DNA of 64,000 nt from Trebonia sp963771985 (GCA_963771985.1 CAVYVO010000003.1:620001-684000), one strand, 5' to 3'; shown: positions 1 to 8,766, counted from the first letter of the stretch. Notes: generated from the letters alone by a model not told the origin. Numbers and translations: made by a program.

Positions 1-1814
1 CATCGGCGACCACCTGGCGCCAGCGCTGGCACTCGGTGGCGGCCGGGCTGTGCATCACCCTAGGCTGCGTGCTCGCCATCCCGACCGTCATCACCGTCTG
101 GGAAGTCAACCTGGTCTCCAACACCGACCGGTACGTGGCGACCATGGCGCCACTGATCAGCGAGCCGCCGATCCAGGCGGCGCTGAGCGCCAAGATCACG
201 ACCAAGATCGAAAGCGTGCTCGACCCCCAGGTCAAGACGGCCACCACGCAGGCCGCCGCCCAGCTCCAGGCAGCCAAGCTGCCGCGCCTGGCCGGCCTGG
301 TCACGACCTTCTCCGGGCAGATATCCAGCGGGGTGAACAGCGCGGTGGCCGCCGGCGTGTCCAAGGCCGTGGCCAGCCCCGCGGTGGCGACGCTGTGGGT
401 GCAGGTCAACAGGATCGCGCACCAGGGCATAGTGAAGGTGCTGTCCGGGCAGGGTAACGGCGCGCTGAGCGTGGTCAACGACCAGGTCGTGCTGAACCTC
501 GGGCCGATCATCGCCCAGGTGAAGGACTACCTGGTCGCGCACGGGCTGTCCATCGCGTCGAACATCCCGACGGTCAACGCGACATTCCCGCTCTTCGAGG
601 CGAAAAACCTGTCGAAGGCGCAGCAGGCCTACCGGCTGGACCTCACGCTGAAATGGGTGCTGCCCCTGCTCGTGCTGGTGTTCCTGGCCGTGGGAGTCTA
701 CGTCGCCCGCAGCCGCCGGCACGCCCTGATCGGCGCCGCGCTCGGGCTCGCCGGGGCGATGCTGTTCCTCGGCATCGCCCTCCAGATCGTCCGGACCATC
801 TACCTGAACAGCGTGCCGACGTCCGTGCTGCCGTCCGACGCGGCCTCCGTGCTGTTCGACACGCTGGTCCGCTTCCTGCGGGAGGGGCTGCGCGTGGTCG
901 CGGTGGTCGCCCTCGTCATCGCGGCCGCCGCGTTCTTCGTCGGCCCGTCGGCCGCCGCGGTCCGCAGCAGGCGCGCGGTGAAGTCCGGCATCGACTGGGT
1001 GCGCACGCTGGGCGAGCGGGCCGGGCTGCGCACCGGGCCGGTGGGCGTGTGGACGGGCGCGCACAAGACCATCCTGCGCGTCGGCGCGGTCGCGCTGGTG
1101 GGCCTGATCTTCGTCTTCTGGGGGCAGCCGACCGTCGCCGTCGTGATCGTGCTCGTCGTCTTGCTGCTGCTGATGCTCGGCATTATCGAACTGATCGGCG
1201 GCCAGCGCCGGCCCGGCGGCGGCCGCGCACCCGTAGCCGCGACGTACAAACGTACAAAGAGGTGGGGTCGTGTTCGAACAGGCCGCCGGGTTCGCGATCC
1301 TCGCCGCGCTCTCGCCGACATCGCTGCTGGTGATGGCGGTCTTCCTGGGCTCGGACAGGCCCCGGGAGACCGCGCTGGCCTACGTGCTCGGCGCGATCAT
1401 CATGACGGTGATCATGGCGGTCGCGGTGCTGTTCCTCATCCGGGGCCTCGGGCTGAACCAGCCCAGGGACCACTCACCCCGTTACGGGCTGCGGCTCGGG
1501 CTCGGCGTGCTCGCGCTGGGAGCGGCGGCCTTCATGCTGCGCCGTGGCAGGTCCGCGCCCCTTCCCGGCGAGGACACCGGGCAGCCCGGGCAGAAAGGGC
1601 TCATCTCCCGGATGATCGCCCGGCCGTCGCCCAAGGCGGCGTTCGCCGTCGGCGCCATCCTGTTCACGCCGTCCGTGACGTTCATCGCCGCCGTCCAGGT
1701 GGTCGCCACGGCGAACGACGGCCCCCCCGTCACCGCGCTGGCCCTGCTGATAGTCGCGGCGATCACCCTGATCGTCGTCTGGCTGCCGCTGGTCGCCTTC
1801 CTTATCTTCCCTGA
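1..1814 (+). CDS. Multi-pass membrane protein, 5' partial
   Basis: The frame is open from the window edge, so the true start lies upstream. The visible protein has an N-terminal membrane helix, a long predicted extracytoplasmic alanine-rich part (about residues 25-190), then two pairs of hydrophobic segments near bases 655-800 and 890-960 and a final pair near 1075-1195. It resembles an uncharacterised actinobacterial integral membrane family; I do not know its function. Convincing protein sequence ends near base 1215. The frame has no stop there and runs on to 1814 through the next gene, giving an arginine-rich tail typical of out-of-frame reading. An 8-bp tandem duplication at 1242-1257 lies exactly where the stop would be expected, so the natural C-terminus may have been lost by slippage. 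Confidence 0.6.
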   Translation, partial: SATTWRQRWHSVAAGLCITLGCVLAIPTVITVWEVNLVSNTDRYVATMAPLISEPPIQAALSAKITTKIESVLDPQVKTATTQAAAQLQAAKLPRLAGLVTTFSGQISSGVNSAVAAGVSKAVASPAVATLWVQVNRIAHQGIVKVLSGQGNGALSVVNDQVVLNLGPIIAQVKDYLVAHGLSIASNIPTVNATFPLFEAKNLSKAQQAYRLDLTLKWVLPLLVLVFLAVGVYVARSRRHALIGAALGLAGAMLFLGIALQIVRTIYLNSVPTSVLPSDAASVLFDTLVRFLREGLRVVAVVALVIAAAAFFVGPSAAAVRSRRAVKSGIDWVRTLGERAGLRTGPVGVWTGAHKTILRVGAVALVGLIFVFWGQPTVAVVIVLVVLLLLMLGIIELIGGQRRPGGGRAPVAATYKRTKRWGRVRTGRRVRDPRRALADIAAGDGGLPGLGQAPGDRAGLRARRDHHDGDHGGRGAVPHPGPRAEPAQGPLTPLRAAARARRARAGSGGLHAAPWQVRAPSRRGHRAARAERAHLPDDRPAVAQGGVRRRRHPVHAVRDVHRRRPGGRHGERRPPRHRAGPADSRGDHPDRRLAAAGRLPYLP

Positions 1815-1947
1815 CGCCACCGTCCGCCTGCTGCGGAAGTTCAACGGCTGGCTGCGCGCGAACGGCAGGACGATCGTCGTCTACGGCCTCCTCATCGGCG
1901 GGATAGCGCTGATCATCAACGGCTCGCTCGGCGTGGCGTCCGGGTAA
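1270..1947 (+). CDS. GAP family (sulfolipid-1-addressing protein-like) membrane protein
   Basis: A 225-residue protein starting at GTG, with a GAGGTGGG ribosome-binding site just upstream. It has about six hydrophobic segments in two blocks: three near residues 1-100 and three near 125-222, separated by a basic cytoplasmic loop. The layout and the N-terminal segment with the SPTSLL motif match the actinobacterial GAP/Sap family (PF11139), whose mycobacterial members help move glycolipids. The substrate here is unknown. It follows the membrane protein gene on the same strand and probably shares its transcript. Confidence 0.7.
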   Translation: MFEQAAGFAILAALSPTSLLVMAVFLGSDRPRETALAYVLGAIIMTVIMAVAVLFLIRGLGLNQPRDHSPRYGLRLGLGVLALGAAAFMLRRGRSAPLPGEDTGQPGQKGLISRMIARPSPKAAFAVGAILFTPSVTFIAAVQVVATANDGPPVTALALLIVAAITLIVVWLPLVAFLIFPDATVRLLRKFNGWLRANGRTIVVYGLLIGGIALIINGSLGVASG

Positions 1948-1953
1948 GTCTTT

Positions 1954-1970
1954 TCACCCCGCGCGGGTGA
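1954..1970. terminator. Short GC hairpin after the GAP gene
   Basis: TCACCC and GGGTGA form a 6-bp perfect stem around a CGCGC loop, seven bases after the GAP stop codon. No U-run follows, so any termination would be weak. Confidence 0.3.
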
Positions 1971-2026
1971 CGATCGCGCCGCTGGCGCCGGAGACGCTAC
2001 GTGGTAACAGAAGGAGGCCGTCCGTC

Positions 2027-2251
2027 ATGAGCATCGGTGTCAGTATCTTCCTCCTCCTCTCCGGCGCGATCTTGCGCTTCGCCGTCACCTGGTCGCCCAA
2101 GAACGTCGACCTGCAGATCATCGGCGTGATCTTGATGATCGGCGGTGCCGCGGGACTCGTCGCGTCCGTCGTGCTCATGGTCATGAAGCGCCGCCGCGAG
2201 GCGTCCGCGGAGGTCTTTGAGCAGCGGCACTACATCGAACCCCCGCGCTGA
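2027..2251 (+). CDS. DUF6458 family small membrane protein
   Basis: A 74-residue protein with two hydrophobic helices (about residues 2-21 and 27-50), a short D-L-Q loop between them and a basic tail (KRRRE). The pattern, an N-terminal GVSIFLLLSGAIL helix then VDLQIIGVILMIGG, matches the actinobacterial DUF6458 family. The ATG at 2027 was chosen because a strong AAGGAGG lies about 12 bases upstream; an earlier in-frame start at 1967 has no such site. The function is unknown. It sits alone between the GAP gene and the SUF operon. Confidence 0.7.
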   Translation: MSIGVSIFLLLSGAILRFAVTWSPKNVDLQIIGVILMIGGAAGLVASVVLMVMKRRREASAEVFEQRHYIEPPR

Positions 2252-2257
2252 CCGTCC

Positions 2258-2277
2258 GGCGTGATTTACGTCACGCC
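2258..2277. promoter_or_regulatory. Perfect inverted repeat upstream of sufR
   Basis: GGCGTGA-TTTACG-TCACGCC is a perfect 7-bp inverted repeat, 6 bases after the DUF6458 stop and about 50 bases before sufR. It could be a protein-binding site for the SUF promoter or a terminator stem for the upstream gene. It lacks a U-run, which slightly favours an operator. Confidence 0.4.
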
Positions 2278-2317
2278 ACTGTTGAGAAAAACTTGCGAGG
2301 GCCGCCCGATTTACGGC

Positions 2318-2332
2318 ACACTGGTGTTGTGA
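2318..2332 (+). promoter_or_regulatory. Putative SufR operator overlapping the sufR start
   Basis: ACACTGGTGTTGTGA has exactly the form ACACT-N5-TGTGA that I recall being reported as the operator of the mycobacterial SufR repressor. The GTG chosen as the sufR start (2329) lies inside the right arm. A protein bound here would cover the likely transcription start and block the whole sufR-BDCSUT operon, which fits autorepression. An AT-richer stretch with TTGAGA (2282-2287) lies upstream and may hold the promoter. Confidence 0.6.
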
Positions 2333-3120
2333 AAAATACCGGGGCGGCCGGGGTGCCCGGTGTCGGCGCGCACAGCGGCGCGCGCGGCGCCGGGAATCAC
2401 GCGTCCCCCGGGAGCGCTATAGGAAGTGCGGTAACCGAGCGCGGCACGCGCGGTCAGGTCGCCAGGCTGATCCTGGAACTGGGCCCGTCCACCGCGGCCA
2501 CGCTGGGCGGACGGCTGGGCCTCACGCCCGCGGCCATCCGGCGGCACCTGGACAACCTCATCGCCGAGGGCATGATCGAAACGCGCACGGCCCGCACCCC
2601 GGCCAACCGCGGCCGCGGGCGCCCGGCCAAGCTCTTCGTCATCACCGACGCGGGGCGCAGCGCTTTCGAGCACGCCTACGACGACCTGGCGACGAGCGCG
2701 CTGCGGTTCATCGCCGAGCGAATGGGGCAGCAGGCTGTCGCGGAGTTCGCGCGGCGGCAGGTCAGTGAACTCGAACGGCGCTACACGCCGGTCGTGACCG
2801 GCGACCTGCCGGCCAGAGTGCGGGCGCTGGCGGAGGCCCTGTCCGCCGACGGGTACGCCGCGTCGGCCGGACCGGCGCCGGCGATCGGCTCAGTCGCCGG
2901 TGAGCAGATCTGCCAGCACCACTGCCCGGTCGCGCACGTCGCGGCCGAGTTCCCGCAGCTGTGCGAGGCGGAGACGGAGGCGTTCGGCAGGCTGCTCGGC
3001 ACGCCTGTCCAGCGCCTGGCGACGATCGCGCACGGCGACGGGATCTGCACCACGCACGTGACGTGCACCGACACACGTGACCGCAAGGCTAACGACACCA
3101 CCGAGTCCGGAGGGCTCTGA
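2329..3120 (+). CDS. sufR: SufR-type Fe-S-sensing transcriptional repressor
   Basis: A 263-residue regulator. A winged helix-turn-helix lies at about residues 35-105 (LGGRLGLTPAAIRRHLDNL, then a GRGRPAKLFVITDAG wing). The C-terminal half carries cysteines spaced CQHHC, then C in PQLC, then C in DGICTTH, which are the expected ligands of a regulatory Fe-S cluster. In known SufR proteins the cluster-bound form represses the suf operon. The gene is first in the operon, 3 bases before sufB. The GTG at 2329 was chosen because it sits in the operator and gives the usual length; the N-terminal 35 residues are low-complexity and poorly conserved. Confidence 0.88.
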   Translation: MKNTGAAGVPGVGAHSGARGAGNHASPGSAIGSAVTERGTRGQVARLILELGPSTAATLGGRLGLTPAAIRRHLDNLIAEGMIETRTARTPANRGRGRPAKLFVITDAGRSAFEHAYDDLATSALRFIAERMGQQAVAEFARRQVSELERRYTPVVTGDLPARVRALAEALSADGYAASAGPAPAIGSVAGEQICQHHCPVAHVAAEFPQLCEAETEAFGRLLGTPVQRLATIAHGDGICTTHVTCTDTRDRKANDTTESGGL

Positions 3121-3123
3121 CAT

Positions 3124-4536
3124 ATGACGACCACCGCGAATGACCAGCTCGAAGGGCTGGGCACGTACAAGTTCGGCTGGGCCGACTCGGACGTGGCCGG
3201 CGCGTCCGCGCGCCGCGGACTGTCCGAAGAGGTGGTTCGCGACATCTCGGCACGCAAGAACGAGCCCGAGTGGATGCTCGACCTGCGGCTGAAGGGCCTG
3301 AAGTACTTCGGGCGCAAGCCGATGCCCGCCTGGGGCGCCGACCTGTCCGGCATCGACTTCGACAACATCAAGTACTTCGTCCGCTCCACCGAGAAGCAGG
3401 CGGAGAGCTGGGATGACCTTCCGGCCGACATCAAGAACACGTACGACAAGCTGGGCATCCCCGAGGCGGAGAAGCAGCGGCTGATCGCCGGCGTCGCCGC
3501 GCAGTACGAGTCCGAGGTCGTCTACCACAAGATCCGCGAGGACCTCGAGGCCAAGGGCGTCATCTTCCTCGACACCGACACCGCCCTCAAGGAGCACCCG
3601 GACCTGTTCCGTGAGTACTACGGCACGGTGATCCCGGCGGGCGACAACAAGTTCGCCGCGCTGAACACGGCGGTGTGGTCCGGCGGCTCCTTCATCTACG
3701 TACCGAAGGGCGTGCATGTCGAGATCCCGCTGCAGGCCTACTTCCGGATCAACACCGAGAACATGGGCCAGTTCGAGCGGACGCTGATCATCGTCGACGA
3801 GGGCGCGTACGTGCACTACGTCGAGGGCTGCACCGCGCCGATCTACAAGTCCGACAGCCTGCACAGCGCCGTCGTCGAGATCATCGTCAAGAAGGACGCC
3901 CGCTGCCGGTACACGACGATCCAGAACTGGTCGAACAACGTCTACAACCTCGTGACCAAGCGGGCGGTCGCCCAGCAGGGCGCCACGATGGAGTGGATCG
4001 ACGGCAACATCGGCTCCAAGGTCACGATGAAGTACCCGGCGGTCTACCTGATGGGCGAGCACGCCAAGGGCGAGACGCTGTCGGTCGCGTTCGCCGGCCC
4101 CGGCCAGCACCAGGACGCGGGCTCGAAGATGGTGCACTGCGCACCGCACACCAGTTCCACCATCGTCTCCAAGTCCGTCGCCCGCGGCGGCGGCCGGACC
4201 TCCTACCGCGGCCTGGTCAACATCCAGGAAGGCGCCGCCCACTCCAAGTCGACGGTCAGGTGCGACGCGCTGCTCGTGGACACGATCAGCCGGTCCGACA
4301 CCTACCCCTACAACGACATCCGCGAGGACGACGTCGAGATGGGCCATGAGGCCACGGTCTCGAAGATCTCCGAGGACCAGCTCTTCTACCTGATGAGCCG
4401 CGGCATGACCGAGGACGAGGCGATGGCGATGATCGTGCGCGGCTTCGTCGAGCCGATCGCCCGCGAGCTGCCGATGGAATACGCCCTCGAACTCAACCGG
4501 CTGATCGAGCTGCAGATGGAAGGGGCGGTCGGCTGA
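3124..4536 (+). CDS. sufB: Fe-S cluster assembly scaffold SufB
   Basis: A 470-residue protein covering the whole SufB family, with GGGRTSYRGLVNIQEGA and the C-terminal AMAMIVRGFVEPIARELPMEYA region typical of the SufBC2D scaffold on which clusters are built. Cysteine is present in the conserved STVRCDALLVD segment. There is no intein, unlike the Mycobacterium tuberculosis homologue. A GGAGGG site precedes the ATG. It ends in a TGATG overlap with sufD, so the two are translationally coupled. It acts in the cytosol with SufC and SufD. Confidence 0.97.
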   Translation: MTTTANDQLEGLGTYKFGWADSDVAGASARRGLSEEVVRDISARKNEPEWMLDLRLKGLKYFGRKPMPAWGADLSGIDFDNIKYFVRSTEKQAESWDDLPADIKNTYDKLGIPEAEKQRLIAGVAAQYESEVVYHKIREDLEAKGVIFLDTDTALKEHPDLFREYYGTVIPAGDNKFAALNTAVWSGGSFIYVPKGVHVEIPLQAYFRINTENMGQFERTLIIVDEGAYVHYVEGCTAPIYKSDSLHSAVVEIIVKKDARCRYTTIQNWSNNVYNLVTKRAVAQQGATMEWIDGNIGSKVTMKYPAVYLMGEHAKGETLSVAFAGPGQHQDAGSKMVHCAPHTSSTIVSKSVARGGGRTSYRGLVNIQEGAAHSKSTVRCDALLVDTISRSDTYPYNDIREDDVEMGHEATVSKISEDQLFYLMSRGMTEDEAMAMIVRGFVEPIARELPMEYALELNRLIELQMEGAVG

Positions 4537-5639
4537 TGACAGCCACGATTGCCGGCCTCCACGCCACAACGCTGGAGCCGGCGGAGTTCGCCACGCCCAC
4601 CGGCCGCGAGGAGGAGTGGCGCTTCACCCCGCTGCGCCGCCTGCGCGGCCTGCACGCCGACGCCCCCCTCGGATCCGCGGGCGTGTCGGTGTCCGTCGCC
4701 GCCGCTCCTGAAATCGATTTTTCCGAACGTACCCGGCATCCTCACGATGGCGCCTTCATCCCCGCGGACCGGGTGAGCGCCCGCGCGTTCGCGGCTGTCA
4801 CCGAGGCCACCGTCATCACCGTGCCGAAGGAGACCACGGCGTCGGCTCCCACCTACATCCGCGTGACGGGCGTGGACGTCAGCGCCGCGACAGCGGCCCA
4901 CCTGGTCATCGACGTGCAGCCCTACGGCCGCGCCGTCGTGGTCATCGACCAGCGGGGAAGTGCCACCTACGCCGACAACGCGGAGATCCGCGTCGCCGAC
5001 GGCGGCGACCTCACCGTCGTGTCGGTCGCCGACTGGGACGACGACACCGTCCAGGTCAGCCACCACCAGGCGACGCTCGGCCGGGACGCGCACCTCAAGC
5101 ACGTCGCGGTCACGCTCGGCGGCTCGCTGGTCCGGCTGTCCCCGACGGTCCGCTACGCGGGCCCCGGCGGCGACGCGGAACTGTACGGCATCGCCTTCGC
5201 CGACGCCGGGCAGCACCTGGAGCACCGCCTGTTCGTCGACCACGACGTCCCGAACTGCCGCAGCCGCGTCCGGTACAAGTCGGCGCTGCGCGGCGACGGG
5301 GCGCACACCGTGTGGATCGGCGACGTGCTCATCCGGCCGGAGGCCGTCGGCACGGACACCTACGAGTACAACCGGAACCTGGTGCTGACCGACGGGGCGC
5401 ACGCCGACTCGGTGCCGAACCTGGAGATCCTCACCGGCGAGGTGGTCGGCGCCGGGCACGCCAGCGCCAACGGCCGGCTCGACGACGAGCACCTGTTCTA
5501 CCTCCAGGCCCGCGGCATCCCGCTCGACGAAGCACGCCGCCTGGTGATCCGCGGCTTCTTCGGCGAGCTGATCGCCAAGATCGGCGTGCCCGAGCTCGAG
5601 GAGCGCGTCGCCGAGGTGATCGAGAAGGAACTGTCGTGA
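4536..5639 (+). CDS. sufD: Fe-S cluster assembly protein SufD
   Basis: A 367-residue SufD. The N-terminal part has REEEWRFTPLRRL and the C-terminal beta-helix ends in HLFYLQARGIPLDEARRLVIRGFFGELI, the usual SufB/SufD family signature. SufD pairs with SufB in the scaffold and is needed for iron delivery. It overlaps sufB by one base and the next gene by a GTGA. A short AT-rich patch near 4711-4737 interrupts the N-terminal region and encodes EIDFSERT. Confidence 0.96.
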   Translation: MTATIAGLHATTLEPAEFATPTGREEEWRFTPLRRLRGLHADAPLGSAGVSVSVAAAPEIDFSERTRHPHDGAFIPADRVSARAFAAVTEATVITVPKETTASAPTYIRVTGVDVSAATAAHLVIDVQPYGRAVVVIDQRGSATYADNAEIRVADGGDLTVVSVADWDDDTVQVSHHQATLGRDAHLKHVAVTLGGSLVRLSPTVRYAGPGGDAELYGIAFADAGQHLEHRLFVDHDVPNCRSRVRYKSALRGDGAHTVWIGDVLIRPEAVGTDTYEYNRNLVLTDGAHADSVPNLEILTGEVVGAGHASANGRLDDEHLFYLQARGIPLDEARRLVIRGFFGELIAKIGVPELEERVAEVIEKELS

Positions 5640-5956
5640 CCGAATTCGCCAGGGCCTGCGCCCTCTCCGACCTCTCCGACGACGAGCCGCTCGCCGTCGA
5701 GGTGAACGGCGAGCCGGTCGCGATCGTCAAAGCCTGCGGCGGCGTGTACGCGATCCGCGACGTCTGCTCCCACGCCGAGGTCCCGCTGTCCGAGGGCGAT
5801 ATCGACGGCTGCGCGATCGAATGCTGGCTGCACGGCTCCCGCTTCGACCTGCGCACCGGCAAGCCGACCGGGATGCCCGCCACCGAGCCGGTGCCCGTCT
5901 ACCCAGTGAAGATCGAGGGCGACGACGTCCTCGTGGCGATAGATCAGGAGTCATAG
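5636..5956 (+). CDS. Rieske [2Fe-2S] ferredoxin-like protein of the SUF operon
   Basis: A 106-residue single-domain Rieske protein. The cluster ligands are visible as C-S-H in DVCSHAEVPLS and C-W-L-H in ECWLHGSRFD. It belongs to the non-haem iron oxygenase ferredoxin-subunit family that sits between sufD and sufC in most actinobacterial SUF operons. Its partner is unknown; an electron-transfer role in cluster assembly is an inference from position. The GTG at 5636 overlaps the sufD stop, and its own TAG overlaps the sufC GTG. Confidence 0.92.
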   Translation: MTEFARACALSDLSDDEPLAVEVNGEPVAIVKACGGVYAIRDVCSHAEVPLSEGDIDGCAIECWLHGSRFDLRTGKPTGMPATEPVPVYPVKIEGDDVLVAIDQES

Positions 5957-6723
5957 TGTCCACCCTCGACATCCGCGACCTGCACGTTTCCATCACCGAA
6001 GGCGACGGCACCCTTCGCGAGATCCTGCGCGGTGTCAACCTCACCGTCAGGGACGGGGAGACGCACGCCATCATGGGCCCCAACGGCTCCGGCAAGTCCA
6101 CCCTCGCCTACGCGATCGCCGGGCATCCCAAGTACACGGTCACGCAGGGCTCGGTTACCCTCGATGGCGAAGACGTCCTCGCCATGAGCGTCGACGCGCG
6201 CGCCCGGGCCGGGCTGTTCCTCGCGATGCAGTACCCGGTCGAGGTGCCGGGCGTGTCGGTGTCCAACTTCCTGCGCACCGCGGTGACGGCCGTCCGCGGC
6301 GAGGCGCCGAAGCTGCGCGACTTCATGAAGGAGATGCGCGGCGCCATGGGCGACCTGGCCATCGACTCCAAGTTCGCCGAGCGCAGCCTCAACGAGGGCT
6401 TCTCCGGCGGCGAGAAGAAGCGCCACGAGATCCTCCAGCTCGAGCTGCTCGACCCGAAGATCGCGATCCTCGACGAGACCGACTCCGGCCTCGACGTCGA
6501 CGCGCTGAAGATCGTGTCCGAGGGCATCAACCGGTTCCGCGCCGAGCCGGGCCGCGGCGTGCTGCTGATCACCCACTACACCCGGATCCTGCAGTACGTG
6601 GAGCCGGACTTCGTGCACGTCTTCATCGCCGGCCGGATCGTCGAGGAAGGCGGCCCCGAGCTGGCCGAGATCCTGGAGAGAGAGGGCTACGAGCGGTTCA
6701 CGGCAGCGGAGGCGGCCTCGTGA
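5956..6723 (+). CDS. sufC: Fe-S cluster assembly ATPase SufC
   Basis: A 255-residue ABC-type ATPase with Walker A GPNGSGKST, signature FSGGEKKRHEI, Walker B IAILDETDSGLD and switch histidine in LLITHYTR. The E-T-D-S-G-L-D form is characteristic of SufC. It powers the SufBCD scaffold and is cytosolic and not a transporter. The GTG start shares its G with the preceding TAG, and the gene overlaps sufS by GTGA. Confidence 0.97.
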   Translation: MSTLDIRDLHVSITEGDGTLREILRGVNLTVRDGETHAIMGPNGSGKSTLAYAIAGHPKYTVTQGSVTLDGEDVLAMSVDARARAGLFLAMQYPVEVPGVSVSNFLRTAVTAVRGEAPKLRDFMKEMRGAMGDLAIDSKFAERSLNEGFSGGEKKRHEILQLELLDPKIAILDETDSGLDVDALKIVSEGINRFRAEPGRGVLLITHYTRILQYVEPDFVHVFIAGRIVEEGGPELAEILEREGYERFTAAEAAS

Positions 6724-7955
6724 CCGTCACCCGGCCGCTCGATGTCGAGGCGATCCGCGCGGACTTCCCGATCCTTAAACGGACGGTCCGCAACGGCAAG
6801 CCGCTGGTCTACCTGGACTCCGGCGCGACCTCGCAGCACCCGGTCCAGGTGCTCGACGCCGAGCGCGAGTACTACGAACGGCACAACGCCGCCGCCCACC
6901 GCGGCACCCACCTCCTTGGTGAGGAAGCCACCGAGATCTACGAGGGCACCCGCGCCAAGATCGCGGCGTTCCTCGGCGCGGCGTCCCCCGACGAGATCGT
7001 GTTCACCAAGGGCGCGACCGAGGCGATCAACCTGGTCGCCTTCGGGCTCACGTCCTCGGTCAAGCCCGGCGACGAGATCCTGATCACCGAGGCCGAGCAC
7101 CACGCGAACCTGGTTCCCTGGCAGCAGCTGTGCGAGCGCACCGGGGCGAGCCTGCGCTGGTTCACGATGCTGCCCGACGGGCGGCTCGACGTCGACCCGT
7201 CGCTGATCACCGACCGGACGCGGGTGGTCGCGGTGACCGGGCAGTCGAACGTCACCGGCGTGATACCGCCGGTGGCCGAGATCGCGCGGCTGGCGCACGA
7301 GGCCGGCGCGCTGGTGCTCGTCGACGGCGCGCAGTCGGTGCCGCACCACCCGGTGGACGTGGCCGCGCTGGGCGCGGACTTCCTGGCCTTCTCCGGACAC
7401 AAGATGCTCGGGCCGCTCGGCCTCGGCGTGCTGTGGGGCCGCGGCAGGCGGCTCGACGCGCTGCCGCCGTTCCTCACCGGCGGCTCGATGATCGAAGTCG
7501 TCCTCATGGAGAAGACCACGTTCCTGCCGCCGCCCGCGCGGTTCGAGCCGGGCGTGCCGCCGGTCGCCCAGGCCGCTGGGCTCGGCGCGGCGGTGGACTA
7601 CCTGTCCGCGCTCGGCATGGACAACGTGGCCGCGCACGAGGAGTCGCTGACCGCGCACGCGCTCGACGCGCTGCGGGAGATCCCCGGGGTGCGGATCATC
7701 GGCCCGGACAGCACGAAGGACCGCGGCGGCACCGTCGCGTTCGAGGTGGCGGGCGTGCACCCGCACGACGTCGGCCAGGTCCTGGACGAGCTGGGCGTGG
7801 CGGTGCGCACCGGGCACCACTGCGCGTGGCCGCTGCACCGGGCGCTGGGCCGCCAGGCGTCGACCCGGGCCAGTTTCTACGTCTACAACACGCACGCCGA
7901 GATCGACGCCCTGGCGGACGGCGTGCGCTACGCCAAGCAGTTCTTCGGGGTCTGA
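6720..7955 (+). CDS. sufS: Cysteine desulfurase SufS
   Basis: A 411-residue class II cysteine desulfurase. The PLP lysine is in AFSGHKMLGPLG (about K228) and the catalytic cysteine in RTGHHCAWPLH (about C368). Residues THLLGEEATE and EAEHHANLVPW are typical of SufS. It releases sulfur from cysteine as a persulfide and passes it to SufU encoded next door. The start is the GTG overlapping the end of sufC. Confidence 0.97.
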   Translation: MTVTRPLDVEAIRADFPILKRTVRNGKPLVYLDSGATSQHPVQVLDAEREYYERHNAAAHRGTHLLGEEATEIYEGTRAKIAAFLGAASPDEIVFTKGATEAINLVAFGLTSSVKPGDEILITEAEHHANLVPWQQLCERTGASLRWFTMLPDGRLDVDPSLITDRTRVVAVTGQSNVTGVIPPVAEIARLAHEAGALVLVDGAQSVPHHPVDVAALGADFLAFSGHKMLGPLGLGVLWGRGRRLDALPPFLTGGSMIEVVLMEKTTFLPPPARFEPGVPPVAQAAGLGAAVDYLSALGMDNVAAHEESLTAHALDALREIPGVRIIGPDSTKDRGGTVAFEVAGVHPHDVGQVLDELGVAVRTGHHCAWPLHRALGRQASTRASFYVYNTHAEIDALADGVRYAKQFFGV

Positions 7956-7957
7956 CT

Positions 7958-8425
7958 ATGCAGCTTGAGTCCATGTACCAGGAGATCATCCTGGACCACT
8001 ACCGCAATCCGCACCACAAGGGCCTGCGGGAGCCGTACGACGCCGAGGTGTACCACGTCAACCCGACGTGCGGTGATGAGGTGAAGCTCCGCGTCGCGCT
8101 CAAGGAGGTCGGCGGCGAGCAGGTGGTCGAGGACGTCTCCTACGACTGCCTGGGCTGCTCGATCAGCCAGGCCAGCGCCTCGGTGATGACCGACCTCGTG
8201 ATCGGCAAGCCGGTCGCGGAAGCGTTGAAGATCAGCGACGCTTTCCTGGCGCTGATGCAGTCCAAGGGACAGGCCCAGCCCGACGAGGACATCCTCGAGG
8301 ACGCCGTGGCGTTCGCGGGCGTGTCGAAGTACCCCGCCCGCATCAAGTGCGCGCTGCTGGGCTGGATGGCATGGAAGGACGCGACCGCGCGGGCGCTGGA
8401 CGAATCTGACGGAGGGCAAGCATGA
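7958..8425 (+). CDS. sufU: Zinc-dependent sulfurtransferase SufU
   Basis: A 155-residue IscU-like fold protein of the SufU type. Ligand residues appear in NPTCGDEV (Cys and Asp), DCLGCSISQAS and, near the C-terminus, RIKCALLGW. The insert before the last cysteine separates SufU from IscU. In Gram-positive bacteria SufU takes the persulfide from SufS and hands it to SufB. The ATG at 7958 is two bases after the sufS stop. Confidence 0.95.
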   Translation: MQLESMYQEIILDHYRNPHHKGLREPYDAEVYHVNPTCGDEVKLRVALKEVGGEQVVEDVSYDCLGCSISQASASVMTDLVIGKPVAEALKISDAFLALMQSKGQAQPDEDILEDAVAFAGVSKYPARIKCALLGWMAWKDATARALDESDGGQA

Positions 8426-8766
8426 CCGAGAACGCAACTGAGAACGCCGAGCCGCTATCCCAGGAAGTCGAGGACGTCCTGGAGGCGCTGCGCGACGTGG
8501 TCGACCCCGAGCTGGGCATCAACGTCGTCGACCTCGGCCTCGTCTACGGGGTAGACGTCGACGCCGACAAGGTGGCCACCGTGGACATGACGCTGACCAG
8601 CGCCGCATGCCCCCTCACCGACGTGATCGAGGACCAGGCACGCGAAGCCCTAGACGGCATCGTGACGGACTTCCGGATCAACTGGGTCTGGATGCCCCCG
8701 TGGGGTCCGGAGAACATCACCGAAGACGGCCGCGAGCAGCTCCGCGCGCTCGGCTTCAACATCTAG
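8422..8766 (+). CDS. sufT: SufT-like metal-sulfur cluster assembly factor (MIP18/DUF59)
   Basis: A 114-residue protein with the DUF59/MIP18 core: LRDVVDPELGINVVDLGLVYG and a conserved SAACPLTD motif containing the single cysteine, followed by WMPPWGPENITEDGR. Members help mature Fe-S proteins, and this one closes the SUF operon. It starts with an ATGA overlap with sufU. The gene symbol is by operon position and family. Confidence 0.9.
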   Translation: MTENATENAEPLSQEVEDVLEALRDVVDPELGINVVDLGLVYGVDVDADKVATVDMTLTSAACPLTDVIEDQAREALDGIVTDFRINWVWMPPWGPENITEDGREQLRALGFNI

